A DNA stretch of 64,000 nucleotides from NCBI RefSeq assembly GCF_003144325.1, contig NZ_PENS01000016.1, positions 54,850 to 118,849 of the forward strand, read 5' to 3'. How positions within the stretch are numbered: the stretch's first letter is position 1; each line of letters opens with the position of its first letter. Below, in pieces: positions 48,498 to 60,111 of the stretch. Both the position numbers and the translations under genes were made by a program. This DNA is from Proteus terrae. GTDB lineage: Bacteria > Pseudomonadota > Gammaproteobacteria > Enterobacterales > Enterobacteriaceae. The notes beneath the pieces were generated by a model that did not search any database, was not told the DNA's origin, and saw nothing but the letters and a program-made list of their open reading frames with translations.

Positions 48498-48959
48498 ATG
48501 AGCGAAAAATATGTTGTAACGTGGGATATGTTGCAAATACATGCCCGTCAATTGGCGCAACGTTTATTACCAGTCGAACAGTGGACAGGCATTATTGCTG
48601 TCAGCCGTGGGGGATTAGTCCCTGCTGCATTACTTGCTCGTGAATTAGGTATCCGTCATGTGGATACAGTCTGCATTTCTAGCTATGACCACGATCATCA
48701 GCGTGACCTCAAAATCTTAAAAAAAGCAGAAGGTGATGGTGAAGGCTTTATCGTTGTTGATGATTTAGTTGATACTGGTGGTACTGCTAAAGTTATTCGT
48801 GAAATGTATCCAAAAGCCCATTTCGTCACTATCTTTGCAAAACCAGAAGGGCGTCCTTTAGTGGATGATTTTGTGGTTGATATTCCGCAAAATACATGGA
48901 TTGAACAACCTTGGGATATGGGGGTTGCCTTTATTCCACCAGTTTGCGATCAAAAATAA
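48498..48959 (+). CDS. gpt: xanthine-guanine phosphoribosyltransferase
   Basis: 153 aa: [34 protein letters not shown] in outline, the PRPP loop [15 protein letters not shown], and C-terminal [15 protein letters not shown]. Salvage of xanthine and guanine. The order gpt-frsA-crl-proB-proA matches E. coli. A hairpin terminator (48993-49011) follows. Confidence 0.95.
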   Translation: MSEKYVVTWDMLQIHARQLAQRLLPVEQWTGIIAVSRGGLVPAALLARELGIRHVDTVCISSYDHDHQRDLKILKKAEGDGEGFIVVDDLVDTGGTAKVIREMYPKAHFVTIFAKPEGRPLVDDFVVDIPQNTWIEQPWDMGVAFIPPVCDQK

Positions 48960-48992
48960 GTTGATAGCATTCGCTTTGCTGTTTTAATTGAG

Positions 48993-49011
48993 ATCCTCGC
49001 TTAGGCGGGGA
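48993..49011 (+). terminator. terminator of gpt
   Basis: Stem ATCCTCGC / GCGGGGAT with one G-T pair, TTA loop, then TTTTTG. Confidence 0.8.
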
Positions 49012-49161
49012 TTTTTGTTTTTAAGCTTTTTTCTCTTCCTCTTAATGATGTCTTCGTGCGATTGCTTGTCGTGATACACATTGTTCCAGTTAATTTCATG
49101 CTATGATAAAGCCAGACTTTTTAGCCCCTTTTATACGATATCCACTGATTTGAAGAGTGAT

Positions 49162-50412
49162 ATGGCAAACAATACGAATCTTTCTGAAACTTTATTTAAA
49201 CCACGAGCAAAACACGCTGAAACCTCAACGCTAATTCAGTACACCCATCCAAAATCGAATATTAATACCTATACCGTGCTTAATGGTGCGAGCCAGCAAA
49301 ATTGGTATCGAACTATTCAACGTTTACTTTGGATTTGGCGTGGAATTTCTCCTATTGAGATAGAAGAGGTGTTAAGTCGAATTGCTGTGCAGGATGCCCC
49401 TCGTAGTGATGATAAATTTATTGATACCGTTATCGGGTATCGTAAAGGTGGTTGGTCATTTGAGTGGTCGCATCAAGCGATGATCTGGCAACAAAAAGCA
49501 TTACGTGAAGAGTCCGGTGATGTCGCAGCAGATTGTTGGTTAAAAGCCGCACATCTTTATAGTATTGCCGCATATCCCTTTATTAATGGTGATTTTTTAG
49601 CGGAGCAAGCCGTTATTTTGTCGATGAAAGCCTTTGAGAATGCGACGAAATTTTCTTCTTTTGAAGTCAAGAAACTGACATTTAAATTAGAAGGAAAAGG
49701 GACGACAACAGGTTTTCTGCATTTACCAAAAGATTGCAGAGGCCCTTATCCTACGGTGTTATTTTGTGGTGGATTAGACGGCTTACAAAGCGATTATGTT
49801 AGTTTCTTCCGTGATTATCTTTCCCCTAAAGGTATTGCAATGTTAACGCTGGATATGCCTGCAATTGGTTATTCAGTAAAACAAAAACTAACGGAAGATA
49901 CATGCCATTTACAAGGTGAAGTTCTAAAGCAACTTTCTGAAGTACCTTGGATTGATCATACTCGTGTTGGTGTGATGGGCTTTCGCTTTGGCGGTAATAT
50001 TGCCGTGCGTTTAGCTTATATCTACCCAAAATTGATTAAAGGTGTTGTTGCCTTAGGCCCGTTGATCCACACTTTCTTTACCCAAGCTGAGTTACAGAAA
50101 AAAATTCCTGTGATGTATCTTGATGTATTAGCAAGTCGCTTAGGGTTATGGAATATTGACGAGAATAATCTTCGATTATCGTTGAGCAGTTATTCCCTGA
50201 AAAACCAAGGTTTGATTGGTCGACGCATGCCTGTTCCCATGATGGGGGTTTATTGGAAAGGGGATGAAATGAGCCCTAAAGAGGATTCGCAATTAATTGC
50301 ACGCTCCTCTATGGATGGTGACATTCTTGCTATTAATGATAAACCGCTTTATGAAGGTTTAGAGCTCGCGTTACAAAAAAGTGCAGATTGGATCTATGAT
50401 AAATTAATATAA
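49162..50412 (+). CDS. frsA: fermentation-respiration switch protein FrsA (esterase)
   Basis: 416 aa from the ATG at 49162; a TTG 27 codons earlier (49081) keeps the frame open but adds a tail that FrsA lacks. Alpha/beta-hydrolase: FCGGLDGLQSDYVSFFRDY, LTLDMPAIGYS and VMGFRFGGNIAVRLAYIYP. FrsA has been reported as an esterase and to bind enzyme IIA-Glc. The usual nucleophile elbow GxSxG reads GFRFGG here, also seen in the family, which leaves the mechanism open. Between gpt and crl as in E. coli. Confidence 0.92.
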   Translation: MANNTNLSETLFKPRAKHAETSTLIQYTHPKSNINTYTVLNGASQQNWYRTIQRLLWIWRGISPIEIEEVLSRIAVQDAPRSDDKFIDTVIGYRKGGWSFEWSHQAMIWQQKALREESGDVAADCWLKAAHLYSIAAYPFINGDFLAEQAVILSMKAFENATKFSSFEVKKLTFKLEGKGTTTGFLHLPKDCRGPYPTVLFCGGLDGLQSDYVSFFRDYLSPKGIAMLTLDMPAIGYSVKQKLTEDTCHLQGEVLKQLSEVPWIDHTRVGVMGFRFGGNIAVRLAYIYPKLIKGVVALGPLIHTFFTQAELQKKIPVMYLDVLASRLGLWNIDENNLRLSLSSYSLKNQGLIGRRMPVPMMGVYWKGDEMSPKEDSQLIARSSMDGDILAINDKPLYEGLELALQKSADWIYDKLI

Positions 50413-50483
50413 TTAATTTTGAACAATAACTTGCTAATTATATTAGATTATATAACAGTAGAGTTTCTAAGGAGACTGAATTT

Positions 50484-50885
50484 ATGACTTCATCTTTGAA
50501 CCCTACCCAAGGTAAGTTATTAAAGCGTTTTGCTCAAATCGGTCCTTATATCCGAGAGCAACAATGCCAAGAGAGCCAGTTCTTTTTTGACTGTTTAGCT
50601 GTGTGTGTAAATAAAAAAGTCGCGCCGGAAAAACGAGAGTTTTGGGGCTGGTGGATGGAATTAGAACGTAATAATGAACAGCTTATTTATCATTATCAAA
50701 TTGGGCTATTCGATAAAAATGGTGATTGGCTTCATCAGAACATAAGTAAGAATGATGTTGTTGAGTCAATCAATGAAACACTTATTCGTTTTCATGAATT
50801 TCTTCAACTTGCGGTGAGTGAATTAGAAATGACACTCATCCCAGATGAAAAAATGAACAAATTTTCTCTTCCCATTCAGCCCTAA
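50484..50885 (+). CDS. crl: sigma-S holoenzyme assembly factor
   Basis: 133 aa: GKLLKRFAQIGPYIREQQCQ, CLAVCVNKKVAPEKREFWGWWMEL and WLHQNISKNDVVESIN are typical of Crl. It binds RpoS and helps it join core RNA polymerase. AAGGAG before the start. A hairpin GCGTTATG/CATAACGC (50917-50940) lies between it and proB. Confidence 0.92.
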   Translation: MTSSLNPTQGKLLKRFAQIGPYIREQQCQESQFFFDCLAVCVNKKVAPEKREFWGWWMELERNNEQLIYHYQIGLFDKNGDWLHQNISKNDVVESINETLIRFHEFLQLAVSELEMTLIPDEKMNKFSLPIQP

Positions 50886-50916
50886 TTTTGTGTTAGGGCA
50901 ACTTTTCATAGATTTT

Positions 50917-50940
50917 GCGTTATGTCAGTTGGCATAACGC
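50917..50940 (+). terminator. hairpin after crl
   Basis: Perfect 8-bp stem GCGTTATG / CATAACGC, 8-base loop, followed by TTCTCTCCTG; a weak terminator or a dyad in the proB leader. Confidence 0.5.
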
Positions 50941-51000
50941 TTCTCTCCTGATAAAACTGTGTATTATCTTTTTAAATAATCAACAAGAATGGTAAATGTT

Positions 51001-52104
51001 ATGAGTAGCAGCCAAACGCTGGTTGTTAAATTAGGGACAAGTGTACTTACTGGTGGTTCACGACGTCTGGATCAGTCTCATATTGTTGAGCTGGTTCGCC
51101 AATGTGCTAAACAACACGAAAAAGGGCACCGGATTATTATTGTCACTTCTGGTGCAATTGCAGCAGGACGTGAGTATTTAAATTATCCTGATTTGCCCGC
51201 AACTATTGCGTCAAAACAGTTGCTTGCCGCTGTGGGGCAAAGTGCCTTAATTCAAGTATGGAAACAGTTATTTGCTATCTATGGTATTCATATTGGTCAA
51301 ATGCTATTAACGCGTGCCGATATTGAAGATAGAGAACGTTTCCTGAATGCGCGTGATACATTACATGCGCTGTTAGATAACCATATTATTCCCGTTATCA
51401 ATGAAAATGATGCTGTTGCCACCGCGGAAATTAAAGTGGGTGATAACGATAACTTGTCAGCATTAGCCGCTATTTTAGGTGGTGCTGATAAACTGTTATT
51501 ACTAACGGATATTGAAGGGCTTTACACGGCTGATCCCCGTAGTAATCCAGATGCTAAACTGATCCCTGAAGTTTTTGATATCAACGATGAGTTACGTCAA
51601 ATGGCGGGTGATAGCGTATCAGGGTTAGGTACGGGCGGTATGGCAACAAAATTGCAAGCTGCAACCGTTGCAGGACGAGCAGGCATTGATGTTGTTATCG
51701 CCGCAGGCGTACAACCTGAAGTTATTGCCAGAGTAATTAATGATGAGCCTGTTGGAACATTATTTCATGGCTTACAAAGCCCATTAGAAGCGCGTAAGCG
51801 GTGGATCTTTGGTGCGCCAATTGCTGGTGTGATAGTGGTTGATGAAGGGGCTGAAAACGCAATTAAAGAAAAAGGTAGTTCCCTTTTACCAAAAGGTATC
51901 AAAGAAATTAAAGGCGATTTCTCTCGTGGATGTGTTATCCGCATTCAAAGTTTACAAGGTAAAGATCTCGCTCATGGTGTTGCACACTATAATAGTGATG
52001 CATTGCGTTTAATAGCAGGACACCATTCACAAGAAATTAGTCAAATTTTAGGTTACGAGTATGGCAGTGTTGCTGTGCATCGTGATGATATGATTGTTAG
52101 CTAA
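51001..52104 (+). CDS. proB: glutamate 5-kinase
   Basis: 367 aa from the ATG at 51001, the usual ProB length; an ATG four codons earlier is also in frame. Amino-acid kinase domain: [56 protein letters not shown], and [17 protein letters not shown]-terminal PUA domain. First step of proline synthesis, feedback inhibited by proline in the family. Operon with proA, 11 bases away. Confidence 0.95.
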   Translation: MSSSQTLVVKLGTSVLTGGSRRLDQSHIVELVRQCAKQHEKGHRIIIVTSGAIAAGREYLNYPDLPATIASKQLLAAVGQSALIQVWKQLFAIYGIHIGQMLLTRADIEDRERFLNARDTLHALLDNHIIPVINENDAVATAEIKVGDNDNLSALAAILGGADKLLLLTDIEGLYTADPRSNPDAKLIPEVFDINDELRQMAGDSVSGLGTGGMATKLQAATVAGRAGIDVVIAAGVQPEVIARVINDEPVGTLFHGLQSPLEARKRWIFGAPIAGVIVVDEGAENAIKEKGSSLLPKGIKEIKGDFSRGCVIRIQSLQGKDLAHGVAHYNSDALRLIAGHHSQEISQILGYEYGSVAVHRDDMIVS

Positions 52105-52115
52105 GGAGCCTTCTG

Positions 52116-53369
52116 ATGTTAGAACAAATGGGTAAATCTGCAAGAGAGGCATCTTGGCATTTAGCTCAACTATCAACAGAGCAAAAAAATCAGGCATTAT
52201 TAGTTATGGCTGATTTATTAGAACAACAAGAAGCTTCAATTCTTGCAGCAAATGAAAAAGATATGCAAGCGGCTCGTGAAGCCAATATCAATGCCGCTAT
52301 GCTTGATCGTTTATTACTTAATTCTGCACGTTTAAAAGCAATTGCCGATGATGTACGACAAGTGTGTCGCTTAGAAGATCCAGTGGGTCAAGTTATCGAT
52401 GGTCGTATGCTAGATAGTGGTTTACGTTTAGAGCGTCGCCGTGTGCCGCTGGGTGTTGTGGGTGTTATTTATGAAGCTCGTCCCAATGTCACGATTGATG
52501 TCGCTTCTTTATGTTTGAAAACAGGTAATGCGGCTATTCTTCGTGGTGGAAAAGAAACCCATCATACTAACCAAGCGGTTGTTGCGGTAATTCAACAAGC
52601 ATTAGAAAAATGTGGTATCCCAGCTGGTGCTATTCAGGCAATTGATAAGCCTGATCGTGAGTTAGTCGCTAAAATGCTAAAAATGGATGAGTACATTGAT
52701 ATGCTTATTCCACGAGGCGGAGCTGGTTTGCATAAACTTTGCCGTGAACAATCAACCATTCCAGTTATTACTGGTGGTATCGGTGTTTGCCATACTTTTG
52801 TGGATGAAAGCGCAGATTTAGAAAAAGCATTAACGGTTATCGTAAATGCAAAAGTACAACGTCCAAGTGCGTGTAACTCTTTAGAAACGCTTTTAGTACA
52901 TGAGAATATCGCAGCGCTATTTTTACCGCAGTTAAGTGATGCAATGGCGGCTCAAAAAGTGACTTTGCATTCAAGTGAAAAGGCATTGGCAGGGCTGAAA
53001 AAAGGCGGAGCTACTGTTGTTGATGTGAAAGAGGCTGATTATTGCGATGAATGGTTATCACTTGATTTAAACGTGGAAGTAGTGAGTGGTTTAACTGAGG
53101 CAATTAGCCATATTCGCCGTTATGGAACGGCACATTCTGATGCTATTTTAACGCAATCTATCGCTAATGCTGATCGCTTTGTTCGTCAAGTTGATTCAGC
53201 TGCTGTGTATGTTAATGCAAGTACGCGTTTTACTGATGGCGGACAATTCGGTTTAGGTGCCGAAGTTGCTGTTAGTACACAGAAATTACATGCTAGAGGC
53301 CCGATGGGATTAGATGCCCTAACAACCTATAAATGGATTGGCTACGGCGATAATACAATTCGTAGCTAA
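52116..53369 (+). CDS. proA: glutamate-5-semialdehyde dehydrogenase
   Basis: 417 aa ALDH-fold enzyme: [55 protein letters not shown] with the catalytic Cys, and [25 protein letters not shown]. Reduces gamma-glutamyl phosphate to glutamate semialdehyde with NADPH. Ends the proBA operon; a terminator follows (53388-53414). Confidence 0.96.
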   Translation: MLEQMGKSAREASWHLAQLSTEQKNQALLVMADLLEQQEASILAANEKDMQAAREANINAAMLDRLLLNSARLKAIADDVRQVCRLEDPVGQVIDGRMLDSGLRLERRRVPLGVVGVIYEARPNVTIDVASLCLKTGNAAILRGGKETHHTNQAVVAVIQQALEKCGIPAGAIQAIDKPDRELVAKMLKMDEYIDMLIPRGGAGLHKLCREQSTIPVITGGIGVCHTFVDESADLEKALTVIVNAKVQRPSACNSLETLLVHENIAALFLPQLSDAMAAQKVTLHSSEKALAGLKKGGATVVDVKEADYCDEWLSLDLNVEVVSGLTEAISHIRRYGTAHSDAILTQSIANADRFVRQVDSAAVYVNASTRFTDGGQFGLGAEVAVSTQKLHARGPMGLDALTTYKWIGYGDNTIRS

Positions 53370-53387
53370 TTGTTAATATGAATAAAT

Positions 53388-53414
53388 AAGCCATACTTTT
53401 CTAAAGTGTGGCTT
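53388..53414 (+). terminator. terminator of proBA
   Basis: 12-bp stem AAGCCATACTTT / AAAGTGTGGCTT with one G-T pair, then a T-rich run. Confidence 0.88.
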
Positions 53415-53458
53415 TATTTTTTTGTTACATCAGGTATGATATTTTATACTTTACAGTA

Positions 53459-53476
53459 TGTAAATTTTTAATTACA
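53459..53476. promoter_or_regulatory. TyrR box of aroL
   Basis: TGTAAATTTTTAATTACA matches TGTAAA-N6-TTTACA at 11 of 12 defined bases, 20 bases upstream of the aroL start. AroL is a TyrR-repressed gene in E. coli. Confidence 0.7.
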
Positions 53477-53496
53477 CCCCTAAAAGGGAACACACT

Positions 53497-54027
53497 ATGG
53501 AGATAGTGCATTTTATGGATAGTACAATTTACCTTATCGGACCTAGAGGTGCAGGAAAAACAACAGTAGGTAAAGCACTTTCCCTCGCGTTAAATTATAG
53601 ACTCATTGATACAGATGATTGGATAACTCAAAAATATCAACAAACTATATCTTCTATGGTTCAAGATAAAGGTTGGGAGTTTTTTCGACAAACTGAATCA
53701 GAAGCGCTCATCCAAGTTAGCCAGCCTAATCAAGTTATCTCAACAGGTGGCGGTATGATTTTGGCAGATCAAAATCGTGCTTATATGAAATCTTCAGGTG
53801 TTATTATTTATTTACAAGCATCTCTTGAAACTTTAGTTGAGCGTTTATCTCAAGATCCGAATGAAGCACAAAGACCAAGTTTGACGGGTAAAACGTTAGT
53901 TTCAGAAATGAATGACGTTTTGGCTAAACGTGAACCTTTATATTTGCAATGTGCTGATATTATTGTCGATGCTGGATTGCCTATTAATGAGATCATTGAG
54001 GCAATTCTTGCAAAACTCACGAAATAA
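53497..54027 (+). CDS. aroL: shikimate kinase II
   Basis: 176 aa; the ATG at 53497 is supported by AAGGGA, though a start at 53515 (MDSTIYLIGPRG) would align with other AroL. Walker A GPRGAGKTTVGKAL, DTDDWITQKYQQT, the shikimate site FRQTESEAL and STGGGMILADQNR, and the lid region AQRPSLTGK. Phosphorylates shikimate in the aromatic pathway. A TyrR box precedes it. Confidence 0.92.
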   Translation: MEIVHFMDSTIYLIGPRGAGKTTVGKALSLALNYRLIDTDDWITQKYQQTISSMVQDKGWEFFRQTESEALIQVSQPNQVISTGGGMILADQNRAYMKSSGVIIYLQASLETLVERLSQDPNEAQRPSLTGKTLVSEMNDVLAKREPLYLQCADIIVDAGLPINEIIEAILAKLTK

Positions 54028-54124
54028 TTAAGAAGTCGTCTGATATAAAGGATAAAACAGGGAACATCTATTTTATTTTCATCACATCCTATTTATAGTA
54101 AGGCTAATTATAGCAAAATGAGAT

Positions 54125-56290
54125 ATGGATATGATGTTGATAGCGTTTTTTAAAACACTATTTAAATTCTTATTTAGAATAAGAATTGAAGGACTTGTTA
54201 ATCAGTTTTCACAATATGAAAAATGTATAATTACACCAAATCATACTTCTTTTATTGATGGTATATTATTACGTTTATTCCTGCCTATTAATCCGGTATT
54301 TGCTGTTTATACCTCTGTTGCTTCTGCAAAAACGACAAAATGGTTAGGTCGTTATGCTGATATCGTACCTTTAGATCCCGCAAACCCAATGGCTGTTCGT
54401 CAATTAGTTAAAGAAGTGGATAAAGGTCGTCCTGTTGTGATTTTCCCAGAAGGAAGGATCACTGTAACAAATGGTTTGATGAAAATTTATGAAGGTGCTG
54501 CTTTTATTGCAGCAAAATCAGGCGCTAAAGTTGTTCCTGTTAGAATTGAAGGCGCTGAATTCAGCTATTTTTCACGAATACGCAAAAGCTTACGAGTAAA
54601 GTCTCAATTCTTTCCTAGAATTACCATCAAGGTACTCCCTGCTGTTGATTTGCCGATGCCAAAAGCTGAAAAATCTTCTGAACGTCGCCGATTAGCAGGT
54701 GAAGCCATGCGTGACATCATGATGGAAGCCATCATGCAAACGCGACCTAATATCACGCTGTATGAAGCATTTTTACAGGCAATGTCTCAATATGGTCGAT
54801 TCAGTCCACTAATTTCTGATATCAGTCTAAAAGAAGATTCTTATCAAGGGTTACTAAAAAAAACGTTAGGGATCAGTCGATTGATTGAGCGCTATACAGA
54901 GCCCAAAGAGCGAATCGGCTTACTGCTTCCAAATACAACCGTCACTGCAGCTACACTATTAGGTGCAACAATGCGTCAACGTGTTGTGGCAATGCTTAAC
55001 TACACTGCGGGTAGTTTAGGTGTACAAAATGCGATGAAAGCCGCATCAATCAAGACTATCTTTACATCACGCCAATTTTTAGAAAAAGGGAATTTGTTAC
55101 ATATTCCTGAGCAAACACCTGAAGCAAATTGGATTTATCTTGAGGATCTAAAAGATACTGTCACCAGTGAAGATAAACGCTGGATCCTCAAACATCTCAT
55201 TACGCCTAAAAAAGCGATGTTACCGCAAGAGGCAAATGATGCTGCCGTTATTTTATTTACATCAGGCTCTGAAGGAACGCCTAAAGGTGTTGTTCACAGC
55301 CATTCAAGTTTATTGGCTAACGTTGATCAAATTCGTGCAATTGCTGACTTTTCACCGAAAGACAAATTTATGTCAGCATTGCCGTTATTTCATGCATTTG
55401 GTTTAACTGCTTGTTTGCTGACTCCAATTTGCTTAGGTGCACGCGTTTTTCTTTATCCAAGTCCATTACACTACCGAGTTGTACCTGAATTGGTCTATGA
55501 CCAAAACTGTACGGTGTTATTCGGTACATCAACCTTTTTAGGAAACTACGGAAAATTTGCTCATCCTTATGATTTTGCCAGAGTCAGATATGTGGTTGCT
55601 GGAGCTGAAAAGCTCTCTGAATCGACTCGTGTTTTATGGCAAGAGAAATTCGGTATTCGTATTTTAGAAGGCTATGGCGTAACTGAATGCGCACCTGTTG
55701 TTTCAATCAATGTGCCTATGAGTGCTAAAGCCCATACGGTGGGGCGTTTATTACCGGGTATGGAAGGGCGTTTAATTCCAATGAAGGGGATTTCTGAAGG
55801 CGGTAGACTACAATTACGTGGCCCTAACGTAATGATGGGATACTTACGTGTAGAATCACCTGAAAAATTGGAAGTCCCTGTCGCAACGAATGCTGAAGGT
55901 ATTGATGAAGAAGGTTGGTACGACACTGGTGATATCGTTGCTATTGATAGTGAAGGTTTTTGTACTATTAAAGGGCGTGTAAAACGCTTTGCAAAAATTG
56001 CGGGTGAAATGGTTTCTCTTGAGGGGGTTGAGCAACTTGCACGTAAAGCATCTAAAGGTGAGCACGCCGTTGTGACAATAAGTGATAAACGCAGAGGTGA
56101 ATCATTAGTACTGTTCACAACTGATAAACAATTAGATCGTAGTACGCTGTCAGCATTGGCAAAATCGGAAGGTGTTGCTGAAATTGCTGTACCAAAGGAT
56201 ATTCGTTTTATCAAAGAAATTCCTGTTTTAGGAAGTGGGAAAACGGATTTTGTCTCATTGAAAAAACTTGCTGAACAGGAAAATAACTAA
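54125..56290 (+). CDS. aas: acyl-ACP synthetase / 2-acylglycerophosphoethanolamine acyltransferase
   Basis: 721 aa bifunctional protein. N-terminal PlsC-type acyltransferase (residues about 15-190): NHTSFIDG (HxxxxD) and [10 protein letters not shown]-terminal AMP-binding acyl-ACP synthetase (about 230-710): [55 protein letters not shown]. Re-acylates lyso-PE that LplT brings in from the outer leaflet. Overlaps lplT by one base (TAATG), so the pair is coupled. Same fusion and order as in E. coli. Confidence 0.96.
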   Translation: MDMMLIAFFKTLFKFLFRIRIEGLVNQFSQYEKCIITPNHTSFIDGILLRLFLPINPVFAVYTSVASAKTTKWLGRYADIVPLDPANPMAVRQLVKEVDKGRPVVIFPEGRITVTNGLMKIYEGAAFIAAKSGAKVVPVRIEGAEFSYFSRIRKSLRVKSQFFPRITIKVLPAVDLPMPKAEKSSERRRLAGEAMRDIMMEAIMQTRPNITLYEAFLQAMSQYGRFSPLISDISLKEDSYQGLLKKTLGISRLIERYTEPKERIGLLLPNTTVTAATLLGATMRQRVVAMLNYTAGSLGVQNAMKAASIKTIFTSRQFLEKGNLLHIPEQTPEANWIYLEDLKDTVTSEDKRWILKHLITPKKAMLPQEANDAAVILFTSGSEGTPKGVVHSHSSLLANVDQIRAIADFSPKDKFMSALPLFHAFGLTACLLTPICLGARVFLYPSPLHYRVVPELVYDQNCTVLFGTSTFLGNYGKFAHPYDFARVRYVVAGAEKLSESTRVLWQEKFGIRILEGYGVTECAPVVSINVPMSAKAHTVGRLLPGMEGRLIPMKGISEGGRLQLRGPNVMMGYLRVESPEKLEVPVATNAEGIDEEGWYDTGDIVAIDSEGFCTIKGRVKRFAKIAGEMVSLEGVEQLARKASKGEHAVVTISDKRRGESLVLFTTDKQLDRSTLSALAKSEGVAEIAVPKDIRFIKEIPVLGSGKTDFVSLKKLAEQENN

Positions 56291-57489
56291 TGTCAGAGAA
56301 TATTAGCCAGCCTCCTTTAATGAGTAGAGGAATGAAAGCGGTATTGATATCGCAATTTCTTTCTGCTTTTGCTGACAATGCATTATTGTTCGCGATCCTT
56401 GCTCAGTTTAAATCGGCACTTTACCCAGAGTGGAGCCAGCCTGTTTTACAAATGGTCTTTGTGCTGGCTTTTATTCTCTTAGCACCTTTTGTAGGGCAGT
56501 TTGCTGATCGTAATCCTAAAGGTAGGGTTATGCTCAGTGGCAACCTTCTAAAATTCGTAGGCGCATTTCTTATCTGTGTAGGCTCAGATCCTTTCCTTGG
56601 TTATGCCTTAGTCGGAATTGGTGCCGCTGTTTATTCTCCAGCTAAATATGGCATTTTGGGTGAATTAACTGATGGTGAGCGTTTAGTTAAAGCAAATGGC
56701 TTAATGGAAGCATCTACCATTGCCGCTATTTTACTGGGATCAGTTATTGGTGGTTTACTCTCAGACTGGAGCATTGTTTTTGCATTAGGTGTTTGTGCGG
56801 CAATGTATGCCTTAGCTGTATTTGTTAACTTTAGTATACCTAAATTATCAGCAGCTCAAATTGGCCGTGGTTGGAACATTAAAAAAATGTTCATTCAATT
56901 TCTTGAGGCTACACGTACTTTATGGGCTGACAAAGAAAGTCGCTTTTCTTTAGTGGGAACCAGCATGTTTTGGGGCGCAGGAGTCACATTGCGCTTTTTA
57001 CTTGTTCAATGGGTACCGATTGCTTTAGGTATGACTGATAATACGACTCCTACTGTATTAAATGCGATGGTTGCTATCGGGATTGTGGTCGGTGCTGGAT
57101 TAGCTGCTAAATTTGTGACACTGAAAACAGTACGTCGTTGCATGCCTGCCGGTATTTTAATTGGCCTTGGTGTTGTTTACTTCTCATTGCAGACTTCAAT
57201 TATTCCATCCTATCTAATCCTTATCATCATCGGTGTTTTTGGGGGGTTCTTTGTCGTTCCTCTGAATGCGTTATTACAAGACAAAGGAAAGCACAGTGTG
57301 GGTGCTGGTAATGCTATCGCTGTACAGAATCTTGGTGAAAATACAGCAATGCTATTAATGCTTGGATTATTCTCACTGGTTACGAGCATTGGCGTATCTG
57401 TCGTTGCTATTGGGATTGGCTTTGGTGCTATTTTTGCCTTAGCAATTGGTGGTTTATGGTTATGGGATTGCACCAGAAAGAAATCTTAA
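56290..57489 (+). CDS. lplT: lysophospholipid transporter LplT
   Basis: 399 aa MFS transporter with about 12 membrane helices: [40 protein letters not shown] (MFS motif A type), and [16 protein letters not shown]. It flips lysophosphatidylethanolamine into the cytoplasm for Aas, the gene directly upstream. One-base overlap. Confidence 0.95.
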   Translation: MSENISQPPLMSRGMKAVLISQFLSAFADNALLFAILAQFKSALYPEWSQPVLQMVFVLAFILLAPFVGQFADRNPKGRVMLSGNLLKFVGAFLICVGSDPFLGYALVGIGAAVYSPAKYGILGELTDGERLVKANGLMEASTIAAILLGSVIGGLLSDWSIVFALGVCAAMYALAVFVNFSIPKLSAAQIGRGWNIKKMFIQFLEATRTLWADKESRFSLVGTSMFWGAGVTLRFLLVQWVPIALGMTDNTTPTVLNAMVAIGIVVGAGLAAKFVTLKTVRRCMPAGILIGLGVVYFSLQTSIIPSYLILIIIGVFGGFFVVPLNALLQDKGKHSVGAGNAIAVQNLGENTAMLLMLGLFSLVTSIGVSVVAIGIGFGAIFALAIGGLWLWDCTRKKS

Positions 57490-57524
57490 ATAATGGATTT
57501 AGAATAGAGGTTAGATGAACCTTA

Positions 57525-58031
57525 ATGATAAATTACGATGAAATGACCCGCTTAAGTATTGAGGTGGGTAAAGTGTTAATTGAAAAGAAGAGTACGATAA
57601 CAACGGCTGAATCTTGCACTGGCGGATGGATTGCGAAAGTTATCACGGATATTGCAGGAAGTTCTGAATATTATCATCGTGGCTTTGTAACATATAGCAA
57701 TGAAGCAAAGCATGAAATGATAGGCGTTGATGAGCAAACCTTGCTTAAATACGGAGCGGTGAGTGAAGAAGTTGTTCTTCAAATGGCTAAAGGGGCGCTG
57801 ATAACAGCTAATGCAGATTTTGCAGTATCAGTTAGTGGTATTGCAGGCCCTGGTGGTGGGAGTGAAGAAAAACCTGTTGGTTTAGTTTGGTTCGGCTTTG
57901 CAATGAAAACACCAACAGGTATTCAAGCTACGGCAAAACACTGTATATTCAGTGGTTCACGAGAGCAAGTAAGAGCTGAATCTGTTATTTTTTCTTTAAA
58001 ATCAATATTTAAAGAAATTATTAATAATTAA
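57525..58031 (+). CDS. pncC: nicotinamide-nucleotide amidohydrolase PncC
   Basis: 168 aa stand-alone CinA C-terminal domain: TITTAESCTGGWIAKVITDIAGSSEYY, GFVTYSNEAKHEMIGV, GAVSEEVVLQMAKGA and SVSGIAGPGGGSEEKPVGLVW. Deamidates NMN to NaMN for NAD recycling. Just upstream of recA as ygaD is in E. coli; 107 bases and a LexA box separate them. Confidence 0.94.
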   Translation: MINYDEMTRLSIEVGKVLIEKKSTITTAESCTGGWIAKVITDIAGSSEYYHRGFVTYSNEAKHEMIGVDEQTLLKYGAVSEEVVLQMAKGALITANADFAVSVSGIAGPGGGSEEKPVGLVWFGFAMKTPTGIQATAKHCIFSGSREQVRAESVIFSLKSIFKEIINN

Positions 58032-58036
58032 CTTGA

Positions 58037-58056
58037 TACTGTATGATTATACAGTA
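58037..58056. promoter_or_regulatory. LexA box of recA
   Basis: TACTGTATGATTATACAGTA, a near-perfect LexA site (CTG-N10-CAG), about 82 bases before the recA start. Confidence 0.95.
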
Positions 58057-58138
58057 TAATGAATTTCAACAAGCAAAATCATATACGTTTTAATGGTAGT
58101 GACCCATATTTATGCTTCACTGCCCAGAGGGAGATAAC

Positions 58139-59209
58139 ATGGCTATTGATGAAAACAAACAAAAAGCATTGGCCGCAGCACTTGGTCAAATTGAAAAGCA
58201 ATTTGGTAAAGGGTCTATCATGCGTCTGGGTGAAGATCGTTCCATGAATGTTGAAACCATCTCTACCGGTTCTTTATCATTAGACGTTGCTTTGGGTGCT
58301 GGTGGTTTACCACGTGGTCGTATTGTTGAAATCTATGGCCCAGAATCTTCTGGTAAAACTACGCTAACACTACAAGTTATTGCTGCAGCTCAACGCGAAG
58401 GTAAAATTTGTGCATTTATCGATGCTGAGCACGCTTTAGATCCTATTTATGCTAAAAAACTGGGCGTAGATATTGATAACCTTCTGTGTTCTCAGCCTGA
58501 TACTGGTGAGCAAGCCTTAGAAATTTGTGATGCATTATCTCGTTCTGGTGCTGTTGATGTTATCGTTGTTGACTCCGTTGCCGCGTTGACACCAAAAGCA
58601 GAAATTGAAGGCGAAATTGGTGATTCGCACGTTGGTCTAGCAGCTCGTATGATGAGCCAAGCTATGCGTAAATTAGCGGGTAACCTGAAAAATTCCAATA
58701 CATTACTTATTTTCATCAACCAAATTCGTATGAAAATCGGTGTTATGTTCGGCAACCCAGAAACCACAACAGGCGGTAATGCACTTAAATTCTATGCTTC
58801 TGTTCGTTTAGATATTCGTCGTATCGGTTCTGTTAAAAACGGTGATGAAGTTGTTGGTAGTGAAACTCGTGTTAAAGTGGTGAAAAATAAAATTGCAGCA
58901 CCATTTAAACAAGCTGAATTCCAAATTATGTATGGCGAAGGTATCAACACTTTTGGTGAATTGATTGATTTAGGTGTTAAACATAAATTGGTAGAGAAAG
59001 CTGGTGCATGGTACAGCTACAATGGTGAGAAAATTGGTCAAGGTAAAGCCAATGCAACAACTTACCTAAAAGAACACCCTGAAATGTACGATGAGTTAAA
59101 CACCAAATTACGTGAAATGTTATTAAATCATGCTGGCGAATTTACTAGCGCAGCTGATTTTACTAACAAAAGCGATGATGCAGCAGATATTGAAGAAACA
59201 GAAGAATAG
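58139..59209 (+). CDS. recA: recombinase RecA
   Basis: 356 aa from the ATG at 58139 ([28 protein letters not shown] before it); an earlier in-frame ATG at 58112 gives an unusual tail. Walker [10 protein letters not shown], the Walker B region [12 protein letters not shown], loop L2 around [16 protein letters not shown], and an acidic tail. Drives homologous pairing and LexA self-cleavage. LexA box upstream. No recX follows; a strong terminator does. Confidence 0.98.
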   Translation: MAIDENKQKALAAALGQIEKQFGKGSIMRLGEDRSMNVETISTGSLSLDVALGAGGLPRGRIVEIYGPESSGKTTLTLQVIAAAQREGKICAFIDAEHALDPIYAKKLGVDIDNLLCSQPDTGEQALEICDALSRSGAVDVIVVDSVAALTPKAEIEGEIGDSHVGLAARMMSQAMRKLAGNLKNSNTLLIFINQIRMKIGVMFGNPETTTGGNALKFYASVRLDIRRIGSVKNGDEVVGSETRVKVVKNKIAAPFKQAEFQIMYGEGINTFGELIDLGVKHKLVEKAGAWYSYNGEKIGQGKANATTYLKEHPEMYDELNTKLREMLLNHAGEFTSAADFTNKSDDAADIEETEE

Positions 59210-59312
59210 TTCTTTTGCCAATACCCAAATTGCTAAATTGAATACGTATTAAAACATATTACGATTATCGTAGTTGTAAAACACTAGTCAATTAATGTGA
59301 TTTAACTCACTT

Positions 59313-59343
59313 AAAAAGGAAGCTCTAAAAAGGCTTCCTTTTT
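59313..59343 (+). terminator. terminator of recA
   Basis: 11-bp perfect stem AAAAAGGAAGC / GCTTCCTTTTT with a 9-base loop, about 100 bases after the recA stop. Confidence 0.9.
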
Positions 59344-60111
59344 GCTATATGTCGTATTTTTTATTCAAAATAGGGTTCAAATTAGTCTTATTTTATTTTC
59401 TTCCTGTAAAAAACAGCCTTTAACACTACTTTATTTAATATAACGATATTTTTTACTAATCTATTTTTTATAGTTGTATGAAATTTTATATAGTGAAATT
59501 TTGGTGATATATCTTCATAGATAATTAATCTAAATAAGAATTATTACGATAATCTGGTTGCACCTGATAGTAAATAATTGACATATAAAGATAAATATAT
59601 TCAAGATATTTGGATCTAATTTAAATTGTATTTAAAGGCTTGTTGAGATGTAAGGTGAATTTTATACTGACAAGTGCTTTTATTTTAGTAAGTTATCGTG
59701 CTTTAATATCTTATTTAAGTAATAGTGTTTACGTGTTTGTGACTAATTGCCATGAGAAAAAGAGATTATTTGGAGAAAAGAAACGTATAGAGAGTAGTCC
59801 CATAAAAAATCAGTAATAACAAATAGTTTTTAATAATTACAAAATGAAAATACTTTCAGTTGTTAACATTTCCCAAGATAATTGCTCTTAAATAGAGAAA
59901 AGTCCCATTCTCAGATAACAATCCCACTTTCAGAAAAAAACTAGACGATTTACAATGTCAACACGAATAAGTTTATCGGGGGTTTTACTTCTGACTGAAG
60001 AAATTCTATCTTATCCCTACTTATGTATTCGTTGGCTAAGTAGAGGTAACAATAAACCTCCTCTAACTAGATTTCTAATTTCTGTTTTTCCAGCTTGATT
60101 TCGGGATAATT
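59344..60111. other. AT-rich gap between recA terminator and alaS; recX absent
   Basis: No credible gene in 768 bases (about 0.9 kb from the recA stop). In E. coli recX fills this place. The last 100 bases form the alaS leader with overlapping dyads: CTACTTA/TAAGTAG (60017-60043), GAGGT/ACCTC (60043-60060), and an alternative pairing TAGAGG/CCTCTA (60041-60065). The rest shows nothing I can name. Confidence 0.6.

Noticed and set aside
55672..56214. 180-codon minus-strand frame inside aas
   Set aside because: Fully antisense to the conserved AMP-binding domain of aas; a codon-bias shadow.
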